A DNA stretch of 64,000 nt from Ianthella basta (Eukaryota; Porifera; Demospongiae; Verongiida; Ianthellidae). The position numbers were made by a program, and so were the translations under genes. Location of the stretch: the NCBI GenBank assembly GCA_964019415.1, contig OZ025868.1, positions 13,058,123 to 13,122,122 on the forward strand, given 5' to 3'. Shown piece after piece: positions 23,105 through 34,027 of the stretch. Every line of letters begins with the position of its first letter. The first letter of the stretch is position 1. Under the pieces are notes generated by a model. The model was not told the origin of the DNA. It made no database searches and saw only the letters and a program-made list of their open reading frames with translations.

Positions 23105-24978
23105 CTGCATTGTAAAGTAGGAAGAATGGAAGTGTCACCAGTCAGTGGACTAGCAAGGTGTATGTAACTTACACATGAAAATGAGCAAACTGGAAGTGCC
23201 TAAAATTGCATTTCTAAACCTGGGAGGGGGTGATGATGTAAAGGCAAAAGCAAATGTGGGAAAGGAAGTGATGGGAATTTAGAGGGAGTAAGTTGTGCTG
23301 TTGAGCTTGGAAGCAGGGTGAGGTGGTCAGAAGGTCACTCCGGCCTGCACATCCCAATCATACAGTCGGAAGTAGGCTTGTTCAGCCATGGCTAGGTTGA
23401 GTTAATGGCAGGTCTATAGTCATTTGCTAACAACTGTTTCCTCTAATAACAGATGTGCAGGGCACCTAGGACCCTGCATGCTCTTCTAAACAAATGTTGT
23501 CCAACATGGCGTTGCATTGCCCAGGATGAACTGCAGTCACATTTATAGTGTTATGTAACATTTCGACCACGGTTGGCAAAGTGTTAAGTTGTTTATTCTT
23601 AGCAGTCAAGGATGATGCAATAAAGGTCAAGGTTACATAATACACGAGCTAAAAGTGAGGCATTGCACAACTGTGACCTTTATTGGTCATCCACTAGTGT
23701 TAAATTTAAACAACACAACCAATACATCATGATGATGATGACTTCATTCCACAGAAAAAGCCAAAGCTACAGCTTTTGCATACCAGAGACAGTAACTGAA
23801 GATGATAACCAAGCTTAAGCTACAGCAGAAAAGTCAAGAGGATGTGCAGAGCCTCTTTTCATAATCAAGCCTGAACTCAACTTTGCTTTCACGTAAAGCA
23901 GCTGTGGAAATGACACTTACTTGAGTTTAGCATGCCTGATATACACTTATATCTGTTGTTGATTATAAATTATCTAACAAGTGTGCATTTAATAGTTAAT
24001 GCACACTGAAGTTAAGTGATTCAGCCTTCAGTCATGTGACCCATTATACAGAATCCCGCTGGCCAGAGGTCACATGATCAGCATTACATTTTTGTACTGC
24101 TGTACAGATGAAGACTGGCAGTGAAGTGGCCCATCTGTTCACATTCATATAAACTTAGAGAATGCTGTGGAGAGCCTGCTTCATGCTGTTTTGCCCACGT
24201 TCATTTGTAAGATATTCTGTAGGCTTTGTATAGCGACTTCACTAGATCTTCTTTGGAGCATAACCTGACTTCACAGTCAGTTTCAATGCCTGCAGCACTA
24301 CAACTAATGTCCCAGTGGATGAATAACTTTTAGTTGTCTCCCATAGACTCAGCATGTCACAACATTTTTGGAACTAACACGAATTGCATCCTGGAACTGT
24401 GCCACCATGTGGAAATATTCCTGGGATTCACTTCATTCTGGTTTAGCAGATTATTCTTCAGCCAAGTGCAGGAGCAGTAATGAATTAACCTTTCTCACGT
24501 ACTGTGACAAACATTTAATGAAAGACCTGGTGGATGTTATTAATGGAGACATCTGACTACAGTCCTATGATGTGGCTTAGGTAACGAATATTGTCTTTGC
24601 TTTCTGACCTTATGGAGATCACTTCCTCAAGACACACTACTGGCATCTGCATAAATGTCCCATTACCAGACCAACACCCACCAACACCACCAAGGATGGC
24701 AGAAGAAGGGGTGTGTGGGAGAGGGTGGAGGAAATGCAAGCATGCATCAAGCACATGATGCAATTATAACTTACCACAATTTAACCACGCCAGCACCAAA
24801 TAATCAAACAACTTACGACAACTTGATGCAAGCACCTTCCTTAATAATGTTAATATGGAATCAGCACATTTACTAAGACATTATTATGACCACTCGAGAG
24901 AAAACAGTAGTGAAATTCTGCAAGAAGTTCTGTAGTAAATGTATGCCAAAACATGCCAGACCTGACAGGAAGAACTAG
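23105..24978. other. Long intron, duplicated at 37.11-38.98 kb
   Basis: Collinear with copy B except for small indels. The plus-strand open frames at 24,368-24,556 and 24,655-24,876 recur at 38,365 and 38,652, but this reflects recent duplication, not selection. They have no recognisable family features. Confidence 0.6.
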
Positions 24979-25086
24979 GGTGTAGTCCATGAGGTGCCAT
25001 GCAAGAAGTGCCAAAGTATGTATATTGGAGAGGCATTGATAGCATGTAGTAAGAGGCTTATCGTAAATAAGCGCCCTCAGATTTGA
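24979..25086 (+). pseudogene. GIY-YIG-like endonuclease remnant (copy A)
   Basis: The frame begins GVVHEVPCKKCQSMYIGEA, the pattern of the GIY-YIG core as it appears at the C-terminus of some retroelements, with its two Cys and YIGE. A stop lies immediately upstream and the frame ends after about 35 codons. It is a short relic; assignment to a Penelope-like element is an inference. Confidence 0.45.
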
Positions 25087-25820
25087 ATTTTAGTACAACT
25101 TTTGTTGGGAATGTGAGATGAACCTGGTGGTAATCCCATCCTAGAACAGGGCGGAGTGCCTAACATCCAATCCTCGTCAACTAGCAACACTGCAGAGCAC
25201 CTAAAATGTTGTGTCGGACATATTCTGTGCCTTCGCAAGCTATCCAGGGCCATTTAGAAAGAGCTGGTGATTTGTGTCTGTGAAACTCTACACAATGACT
25301 GACGTCAGAGTGCGTGGACACGTTAGGAAGGCGTAGGTGCAAACGTTTTGACTTCAGTTCAGTTACTGGATCAAGCGTGTTAGAAAAGATTTTGGTTCAG
25401 CCCAGCACCAACAGCGGCAGCGAAGGGGTAAGCAATTGATACAATGTATCGTTGCCGATGATCTGTACTGTAAATCCCTCGGTTGTGAATCATGTTTTGG
25501 GACACTGAAACATGTGCATGCTCCTTTTTGTTGCAAGTTATTCTCTGATTTGAATGGATTCATGCAGCTTCCCCATGATCTTTGGAGAGTGTGCCTTTGC
25601 CTTTATGACAGAAAAGTTGTCATAAGTTGTTTGATTAGTCAGTGCTGGCGTGATTAAATTGTGGTAAGATGAAATTGCACAAATTGCAATCACTGATCAT
25701 CCATTTACAGTATGCAAGCCTTGATTTTGAAGAGATTGAATGTCTTGCCAAATAGAGTACTTCCTGAAGCTGTGAGACAACCTGTGAGTGCATCCACAAT
25801 GTTATAACATCATTGCCTAC
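25087..25820. other. Intron, duplicated at 39.09-39.82 kb
   Basis: No exon or repeat family recognised apart from the copy relationship. Confidence 0.5.
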
Positions 25821-26024
25821 CTTGTCTCTCACTGTCACATCCAATCCACAGGATCCCACAAGGTATTCCACCATGGACAACTGACCTTTTCGCACTGCTA
25901 TGTGTAGGGCTGTATCTCCTTCATCATTAGCGTCATTCAGGTGGTCCTTCATTTTAGGGGCAAGGTACTGTGCAATAGCAAGATGGCCACCTTCAATGCA
26001 CAAGTGGAAAGCGTTGCTTCCTTC
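25821..26024 (-). CDS. Ankyrin exon, two repeats (EGSN type)
   Basis: The exon starts EGSNAFHLCIEGGHLA and ends LDVTVRDK before GTAGGC. Its protein is identical to exon 39,825-40,028 and differs from 20,133-20,336 by one residue (L/F in DHLND). Confidence 0.86.
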
Positions 26025-26220
26025 CTGCATGGAAATAATACAGCTGATATCACTACTGGTGTATGTAGATAAAGGCATTACATCTGACAAGAGATCAATG
26101 CTAGTGTATATGCACACAAGATTGTAGTGCATATACACTAGCATTAGGGCGCATATTATTAATATCTATGCTTTGAAGTCAACTGGTGAGTACAGTCACA
26201 CACTGTGACTCTCATCCTAC

Positions 26221-26496
26221 CTTGCCTCTCAATGTTACATCAAATCTGCAGGATTCCACAAGGTATTCCACAGTGGACAACTGGCCATTTTGAGCTGCCT
26301 TGTGTAGTGCAGTATTTACTTCATCACGAGGCCTATTCTGGGCCAGGCACTTAGCAACATTAACATATCCTCCCTCAGCGCCCAGCTGATTGCCATCATC
26401 TGTGTCACGCAGGTGATCTCCCATTTTAGGAGCAAGGTACTGGGCTACGTCAAGATGACCAGCCTCAATGGACAAGTGATGGGCATTGCGTCCTCT
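26221..26496 (-). CDS. Fused ankyrin exon, 92 codons (copy A)
   Basis: The first third (RGRNAHHLSIEAGHLD ... DTDD) resembles the start of ordinary two-repeat exons. From GNQLGAEGGY onward it resembles exon 14,214-14,399, including NRPRDEVNTALHKAAQ. The exon is in frame, phase 0, with donor GTAGGA. It appears to be two exons joined by recombination inside the repeat. Confidence 0.8.
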
Positions 26497-27454
26497 CTGC
26501 ATGGTATAGTAGAAACAAGATCATTACCTGTGTATCTACAGACATGGATATGCACATTTCTGTCAGTAGATCAATGCCAATGCTTATTGTTGACACAATG
26601 CCATGCAGAGTGCAGAAAGAAGCTATGTCAGTTTACATGAATACTAAATGAAGAACAGAATTTTAGACATGGATCCAGAATTAACAAACTGAAAGTATGG
26701 TCTATGTACTTGGATTCATCCTATTACCTAAGAAGTTCATGTATACTCATCAATTACTCACTTCGTCAGTTCAGCATGCATCTTAGCATTGGCTTAGTTT
26801 ACAAACAAGAACACCGTAGCCGTCTGATATGTCTACATGTCTCTTCCAGGACCTATCGCTATAACATAATTTTTATATAGTATATTTGCCCAAATTGACC
26901 CAAGCATAGTGTCATAAGTACTGTCACCATTCTTGAAGCTACAATTTTTAGTAAATTTGAGGCTGTGTTCAGTTAAGAAAGGATAATTGCACCGAATTGG
27001 TGCTTTTGAGCTAATGAACCATGGCTGGTATGTATTTCTACAATAATTATAAGCATTGTTCCCATGTTGTGAATTTAGTAACCAGTGACTCCAGTATGGT
27101 CTTTACTTTTTTGGCAGCCAATTCACCCTAGATTATAGTGTTACAGTGGTCAAACAGAAGCGATGACCTCTTTTGCAACTACAAGCTGATTTCATGAGGC
27201 GCTATTAATTTTTTGGTGCTAGAATGGCTTGATATTTTCAAAGTGCAAATGAGCACAATATTTTAGTAATGCATCAGATGCAATACTGCCTCTCTTATGT
27301 AGTCCAGCAGTTCTTTGTGGTGTTAGTGAAGGAATAAATAAATGGTAAATGAGAGTGTTTCCTTTGTGAATAATCTCAATGCTCTGGAGTCAACCTATAT
27401 ATATATATATAATTATATGAGTGCAACCACGAGTAGTGACTCTTAATAAACTCT
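26497..27454. other. Intron at the end of copy A
   Basis: Collinear with 40.50-41.53 kb, except that copy B has about 80 bp extra near 41,180-41,260. An (AT)n stretch lies near 27,398-27,413. Confidence 0.55.
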
Positions 27455-27473
27455 ACCTTGTTTCTCACTGTCA
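27455..27473 (-). pseudogene. Ankyrin exon stub at the duplication junction
   Basis: Only the last codons of the exon (…VTVRNK) and its GTAGAG donor remain; homology to 41,535-41,735 stops at about 27,473 and repeat sequence follows. It marks the point where copy A joins copy B. Confidence 0.8.
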
Positions 27474-28594
27474 CACAAGCTCCACCTGCTTTTTGATCTA
27501 TATGATATTCTGAATGAGAATGTAATTGTTACTTTGTGCCTGGAGGAGTCTGCTGACTGAAAGGCTACCCTATGATGACCTATGAGCAAATCATTTGTAG
27601 CTTCTATTGATGTCTTTGTACACATAGAATTTTTACAATTTTAGAATTCCTTTGTACATATAATTATAGCATTCTATTGTACTATATAACTATAGGCCGG
27701 CTTAGTGTACTGTAATTGGCTTATTGTTTTTCATAAGTTAAGAAGATTGTAGCCGATTTGCTAAACCCTCAAATGCTTCATTGCCAAGTTTGTGGGGGAC
27801 AAACTAGTATTAACTACATAGCTACTTCAACTGCAATGAGGCCTACGCAAAGGATGTTTCAGCGTAGCAACCGTCATTCCAACGTCTTAGATCTCTGAAG
27901 ATATTCAACAACGGGATACATGTAGGTTTGCAGTAAGTTACATACGCCAAAGTTTACCAAGTTTAGATTACTTGCGGAAAACAGCGTCTGAATTCGTTGT
28001 AGCTACAGAATGAAAATGAGGCAGCCACTGTAAGCGTTAGTCTAGAATGCCCCACTTGCACGGAAATGCTTTAGCTTGCTGCAGTACAGTGCAGCAGCGG
28101 AAACATACTGAATTCAGTAGAGAAATGGCCACTTCCACCATTTCTTGTTTTAATGAATTCACATCCACCATTCCTTTCTTGCATGAACATCGACACAAAA
28201 GGTGTGAAAAGTGAACAACACTTTTAAAATAAACTGTGGACATGAAGCGGATTGGCTGAAAACAAGATCCCAGAGGTAAATTTATAACCCGGCTAGCTGG
28301 GGTATATGCAATATATGCACCTGTCCTATCCTTAGATGCTTCTGGCACTGCCATAACAACCAACATTAAATATATTTATGAAGTGCAAATCAGTATACAA
28401 TAATTTGTTTATACATTGTATGTGATTCTGCCCCTCTTATGTATATAGCCCATGCAGCACTTCCTACTACTAGTAGTAGATTACTGAAGGAATAATTATA
28501 TGGAAAATGAGAGTGTTTCCTTCATGAATAATCTCAATGGTCTGAAGTCCACCTATGAGTGCAACCATAAGTATTAACTGTTAATATTTCCTAC

Positions 28595-28798
28595 CTTGTT
28601 TCTCACTGTCACATCAAATCCCCAGAATCCCACGAGGTATTCCATAATGGCCAATTTTCCCTTAAGAGCTGCCTTGTGTAGAGCTGTATCTCCTTCAACA
28701 TTAGAGTCATACAGATGGACTCCCATTTTAGGGGCAAGGTATTGGACAACGTCAAGATGACCAGTCTCAATGGACAAGTGAAGGGCATTGTTTCCTTC
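28595..28798 (-). CDS. Ankyrin exon, two repeats (EGNN type, copy B)
   Basis: The exon starts EGNNALHLSIETGHLD and ends WGFDVTVRNK; phase 0, donor GTAGGA. The second-repeat core is HKAALKGKLAIMEYL. Confidence 0.85.
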
Positions 28799-29299
28799 CT
28801 GCATATAATTATAGAACAGTAAAGCAATCACCACCTGCATTTGAAACTACAGACATTCTGCCAGTAGATCACAAGTAAGCACTTATACAATAACAAATAC
28901 ATACAACGTGTAGTAGGTAGTTACATCAATGTAATTATATAGTTTGAAGAACACAAGGAATGGATTCAGAGTGAAATGTGTGTAAAATTGACAAAGTATA
29001 ACTGTGCACAAGCAGATATCCTGTTACCCGAGAAATTAAACACCCGTTATTAAATCAACTTGCCACTATGAGTGAAGAAATTATATTTGTGCCGCATTGT
29101 TGCTTGTGACATCCTAAGACAATAATACACGCAACTATTTAAATGAAGTAGTGGTTCGTTAGCTTGGTAACTGCAAACTGAACACATCTGTGGCTTAGAA
29201 TGCCACATTACCAATTGAAGCTGATGCTGTGGTATAGACTCTCTAACTCTCTCTTTATATAAATACTAGGGCATACATAAGAATGCAATGGGCCTTGCT

Positions 29300-30080
29300 G
29301 AATTGAATTTCTTCCAATGCACCTCAATTCAATGGCATGCCCTTAGGCAAGCTTGCTTGCTGCAGCATGCGCTCCAATGGCGGCGGTGCAGGTTCTGACC
29401 GGCTGTAACTTGCGCTGGTGGTCTTATTCTTCAGCCATTGAGCACATTTACTTTCTGACACATGTGGTGGTACGAATGGTGCGTGTGCTGGCCTGGGGCC
29501 ACTGTAACTTGCACTGGTGGTTATGATGTCTTCTCTATCACAGACAAACGATCGCGACTCGATCATGCAACACACTGGGAACACCGTCAGCAATGATTCC
29601 AAATAACACTGCAACACGTGCCAACACACTATGCATGCGTGATAAGTGATCACCAGACATGCTACTAAGTATAACAGCAGACACAGCAGTCGCTACCAAA
29701 TATAACAGCAGATAATAATGTAACACTATATACCACAAATAGTAACAGACAAAACCATAAATCAGTGTATACAGTACAGTGGTCTTTTTCTAAGACCAAC
29801 TAACACAGATACTCTACTGGCACAGGTGGTGGTGATGGCTGCGATATTGTAATTTGCACTGTGTGGTGGTGGTGAAGGCGTTTTCTTTCTAGAGCAATGA
29901 AGCATATACTAAATGCATGCATTGTAGCTTGCGCCGTGTGATGGTGGTGGTGGCGGTCATTTTCATCTAGGAATGCCTGTGGTGGCCATAATATTGTAAC
30001 TGTGTGGTGGTGGTGGTAGTTATATTATTAATTTACTTTAGATTAGTGGTGCATATTGTATCTTGCACTGCATAATTATA
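29300..30080. repeat. Diverged CTTGCACTGGTGG repeat cluster
   Basis: Short units related to TGTAACTTGCACTGGTGGT recur about six times between 29,395 and 30,065, each followed by GGT-rich sequence. 29,300-29,420 matches 3,240-3,360. Related units occur in reverse orientation near 4,240-4,345 and 19,484-19,560. Confidence 0.65.
29522..29778 (-). mobile_element. Solo LTR of the Ty3/gypsy family
   Basis: This is a minus-orientation copy of the 254-bp LTR at 48,481 and 52,779, slightly diverged. It is flanked by the 5-bp direct repeat GTGGT (29,517-29,521 and 29,779-29,783). Lack of internal sequence plus an intact target duplication indicate LTR-LTR recombination. Confidence 0.85.
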
Positions 30081-30175
30081 TATATATATATATATATAAT
30101 TATAGAATATACAAACACGAGATGACTCGGCACCAAGATATACTTGCCTCACCTTTCGGCTCGGCAATTAATATA

Positions 30176-30445
30176 CACCCATCAATGAATCTGCATGTAA
30201 TCTAATTGCAATAAAATGGACAAAGGAACGATTAGACAAAATGTTGTACGTAGGAATGAAGTGAAATAATGGGTGGATACTTACGTAATAATTAACTGAA
30301 ATATATATATTATAGAAAAATATACATACATCAATGAATCTGCATGTAATGTAATTGCAATAGTCTAAGAATGGATAAAGGAATGATTAGATAAATTGTA
30401 CATTGTATGTAGGAATGAAGGAAAATAAAGGGTGGCTATTTACAT
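30176..30445. repeat. Direct tandem repeat, two units of about 120 bp
   Basis: 30,176-30,294 and 30,326-30,445 share ATCAATGAATCTGCATGTAA and the following sequence ending in a GGGTGG stretch. An (AT)n tract separates them. Confidence 0.8.
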
Positions 30446-31028
30446 AATTAGTATTCAAACCAACTCACTGTTACTTTAGTGAAGTTAAGATATTAAATCT
30501 CCAGTGAACTGTGAACTCAGTGAATTGTGTCCATTCATTGTCACTCATCAGTGTTTTAATGTTGTGAACTGGGTAATGAGTTACCCCAAAAGTCAAATTA
30601 ATTTCGGAATCCTCTGTTCAAGCCTAGACTGCAGTGCGACTAAGGTCCACTATAGATGCTTTACATATGTTAACAGGGTATTGTCTGTGTGGTGTAGGTG
30701 GAGCAGACTGCTTATACAAATAAGGTATAAGGAATGGTTTGTCCATTATAATTACAATCTCAAGCTTTTAAATTTTACATAAGTTGTTGTAAATTGTTAA
30801 TTACTTGGTACTGGCATGATTAAACTGTGGTTACTTAATTATAATTGCACACGGTGTAATCACTGATCATTGATGTATGCATTGATTACAGTATGCAAGC
30901 CTGACCCTTCACAGTCCAGTACTCATTGATTTTGAGGAGATTGAAGGCATTGCTAAATAGAGTACTTCCTCAAGCTGTGAACCAACTTGTGTGTGCATCC
31001 ACAAAGTCATATTACTGTTTTTGCCTAC

Positions 31029-31232
31029 CTTGTCTTTCACTGTCACATCCAATCCACATGATCTCACGAGGTATTCCACCATGGACAACTGACCTTTTCG
31101 CACTGCTATATGTAGGGCTGTATCTCCTTCATCATTAGCGTCATTCAGGTGGTCCTTCATTTCAGGAGCAAGATATTGGGCAATAGCAAGATGGCCACCT
31201 TCAATGCACAAGTGAAAGGAGTTGCTTCCTTT
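31029..31232 (-). CDS. Ankyrin exon, two repeats (KGSN type, copy B)
   Basis: The exon starts KGSNSFHLCIEGGHLA and ends LDVTVKDK before GTAGGC. To its left the intron joins directly to sequence that in copy A lies left of exon 20,133, so about 0.8 kb is absent here. Confidence 0.85.
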
Positions 31233-31570
31233 CTGCATGGAAATGATGCAGATGACATCACTACTGGTGCATGTAGATAAAGGCTTTACATCTGACAAGA
31301 GATCAATGCTAGTGTATATGCACATAAGAAAGTAGTGCACCACTGACAGCAGGACCATGCAAAGTCATATCCATTAACAATCCTAAAAGACATTTCCACA
31401 TGGCTTTTCATCATTTCTTACATCTCCAACACACGTTACAATAATTATATTATAAATTCAGAATGAGACGTGCAGGGAGGCTACTTGTACTGCCAACAAG
31501 TTTGCAGAGGATAGGACTGGTAGACGAGGAAGCAACCTCAGAATGCCATAACAAATGTTGACCTACAAAC

Positions 31571-31774
31571 CTTGTCTGTCACTGTCACATTGAATCCACA
31601 GTACCTCACAAGAAACTCCACCATGGACAGCTGTTCCATTTGTACAGCCAAATGCAAGGCTGTTGCTCCATTATCATCAGTGTCATACATGTGGTCACCC
31701 ATCTTAGGAGCAAGGTATCGAGCAACCTCTACATGGCCACCTTCAATGCACAAGTGAAGGGCATTGCGTCCTCC
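31571..31774 (-). CDS. Ankyrin exon, two repeats (GGRN type, copy B)
   Basis: Identical in protein to 21,499-21,702; phase 0, donor GTTTGT. Confidence 0.87.
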
Positions 31775-32182
31775 CTGCACATTATACATAGCAGAAAAAG
31801 AAATACTCATCTATAAAGTATACATAATTATTAGCACAATTATGTCTCAAAATCTTGAGTTTCAGGTTCTTATATCCTTCTCCCCTCCCTTTGCACAGTA
31901 AACAAATATTTATGCACATTTCATTAGTAGCCTTCTTTTAGGTATGGGCTCTACTGGAAGTTCGTCTATATAAGATAGATAGATAGATAAATTTTCATTT
32001 GGACAGGAAGTACCCCTTCAGCAAAGATGCTGGTCTTCCAGGAGGTCCTGAAAATTTACAGATAATTAAGGTAAACAAGAAACAGAAACAATTTACAATG
32101 TGCTTATATAGCGATGGCTAATGAGGAAAAAGGGAAACGTGTCATTTGCAAGCTTAAATTAATTAAAATGAGAATGAAGATT

Positions 32183-34027
32183 TCAATCAATAATTCTAAT
32201 CTTTCTCTTAAATTCACTAAAATTTTCTAAATCTCTCAATTCTTTAGGAAGCTTGTTCCACTCCTGGCTTGCTCTGAAGGTAAAAGATTTACGATAAAAC
32301 TCAGTTTTAACTTTGGGGAGGATCAGGTTAAATTTGCCACGTGTTCTAGTATTACCAATCTGGGCATTTGTCTTCAAACGTTCTCTGATGGTAATGGGGG
32401 CTCGTCCTGTCATGCATCTGTGCACCATAGCCATTCTCATCAGCTCCCTTCTCTTCTCCAGTGTCTTCCATCCCAAAACCTGCTGAAGTTCCTCACTAGG
32501 AGTTTTGGGAGGCTTTGAAAGTACAATACGCATACCATAGTTCTGGATCCTCTCCAACTCCAGGCGCAACTTCCTTGAACACTCTAACCATAAAGTTGAA
32601 CAGTAATCTAGGTGGGGCAAGACAATAGCATTATAGATGCTCCTTTTGATGGTAGTTGGTAGCACATGCTGAAGGCGTCTCAAACTTGCTAAGCCAGCAC
32701 AAGCCTTTCTCTTTACCTCTTTCACTTGCTCATTCCATTGTAACTTATCATCTAACAGGACACCGAGGCATTTTACCACCCTACTCCTCTCTAATTGTTT
32801 CCCATCAATCTTTACCTGTACCTCCATAGTCTCCTGCTCTCTCCTCTTCCTTGATAGCACAAGTAGCTTAGTCTTCTGTACATTTAGATTTAGCTTATTG
32901 GCTTTCACCCAATTATCCATTGCCTTTAAATCGTTTACCAGACACTGCTCTAGATCACCCTTGTCTGCCCTCACTACTGACACCATGGTGTCATCAGCAA
33001 ACTGCCTAACATTTCCAGATCGAATAGCCTGTGGCAGATCATTTACATACAGGATAAACAGTAATGGGCCAAGGATTGAACCTTGTGGGACTCCCCTCTG
33101 GATTTCAGCCCACTCCGATTCGGCTGCACCAACACGCACTCTCTGCTTCCTATCACGTAAGTACCCTAAAAACCATCTCATCTCAGCACCATTGACACCA
33201 TACTTGGCTAGCTTCTGTAGCAATATAGCATGATCTACCGTGTCAAATGCTTTGCTTAGATCCATAAAAATGGCACCCACCAGCTCATCATTATCTAATG
33301 CCTCTCTCCATTCGTCAACCAGACTCACCAGTACATCTTGAGTAGAATGACCAGGTCTAAATCCAAACTGTGTGGGATGAAGGAGGCTATTCTCTTGTAG
33401 ATAGGTGTACAACTGCCTATGCACAAGTCTTTCTAGCACCTTCACAACCACTGGGAGTACCGAAATAGGTCTGTAATTCCCCACAAGGTCGCTTGATCCA
33501 TTCTTTGGCACAGGTGTAACCAGTGCTGCCTTCCATTCACTTGGCAGATCTCCACACTTTAGGCTAGAGTTAAACAGTGAAGTCAAACTCCGGCTAATTC
33601 CACATGCAGTCATGCGAAGGAGTTTACCACTAATCTTGTCAACACCGATTGCCTTGTTTGGGTCTAACACCTTTAGTAACTTCAATACATCCTCCTCCTC
33701 AATTTCGCTGAACTTAAAGCTAGAATCACAAGCCTTCAACGGCCCACACACATCGTACATAACTTCCCTAGGGTTCCCATCATTTGTCATCCCAACAATG
33801 GACGAGAAGAAATCACCAAATTCCTCCTCAATGGCTTGCTCATCTGTTAGTACCTCTGCATGAGTATCTCTCCTTAGTGTCTCAACACCACCTCTGCCCT
33901 TTCTCCCCATCAGCCTATTAATTTCTGTCCAAGTCTTCTTAGTTTTGTTTGATGACTGAGACTCGGAGAGTGCCCGAAAGTATTGCAGCTTTGCCTTCTT
34001 AAGCTCCAGTGTCACCTTGTTTCTCAA
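32183..34027 (-). CDS. LINE ORF, C-terminal part: reverse transcriptase
   Basis: The frame is open for 614 codons from the overlap with the endonuclease frame; the first codon is TTG, so it is a continuation, not an independent start. RT motifs in order: a YRPISVLPV segment near residue 185, FMDLSKAFDTV near 254-264, RGVPQGSILGPLLF near 311-324, and the catalytic FADD at about 343-346. The C-terminus has HLDYCSTLWL and ends with FRASQEWNKLPKELR, as in CR1/L2-group LINEs. A frameshift of one or two bases near 34,050-34,060 is the only defect I see. Confidence 0.9.
   Translation of the reverse strand: MRNKVTLELKKAKLQYFRALSESQSSNKTKKTWTEINRLMGRKGRGGVETLRRDTHAEVLTDEQAIEEEFGDFFSSIVGMTNDGNPREVMYDVCGPLKACDSSFKFSEIEEEDVLKLLKVLDPNKAIGVDKISGKLLRMTACGISRSLTSLFNSSLKCGDLPSEWKAALVTPVPKNGSSDLVGNYRPISVLPVVVKVLERLVHRQLYTYLQENSLLHPTQFGFRPGHSTQDVLVSLVDEWREALDNDELVGAIFMDLSKAFDTVDHAILLQKLAKYGVNGAEMRWFLGYLRDRKQRVRVGAAESEWAEIQRGVPQGSILGPLLFILYVNDLPQAIRSGNVRQFADDTMVSVVRADKGDLEQCLVNDLKAMDNWVKANKLNLNVQKTKLLVLSRKRREQETMEVQVKIDGKQLERSRVVKCLGVLLDDKLQWNEQVKEVKRKACAGLASLRRLQHVLPTTIKRSIYNAIVLPHLDYCSTLWLECSRKLRLELERIQNYGMRIVLSKPPKTPSEELQQVLGWKTLEKRRELMRMAMVHRCMTGRAPITIRERLKTNAQIGNTRTRGKFNLILPKVKTEFYRKSFTFRASQEWNKLPKELRDLENFSEFKRKIRIID

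Larger units (their letters stand above)
17027..27473. repeat. Tandem segmental duplication, copy A (about 10.4 kb)
   Basis: This unit repeats as copy B at 27,481-41,548, in the same order and orientation, with long stretches identical by eye. One example is the roughly 390 bp around the exons at 21.5 and 31.57 kb. The unit ends inside an ANK exon: 27,455-27,473 matches only the 3' end of exon 41,535-41,735, and from 27,481 the sequence resumes as at 17,027. Confidence 0.88.

Noticed and set aside
24368..24876. Small plus-strand frames conserved between copies A and B
   Set aside because: Conservation is explained by the recent duplication; no start context, splice pattern or domain supports a gene.
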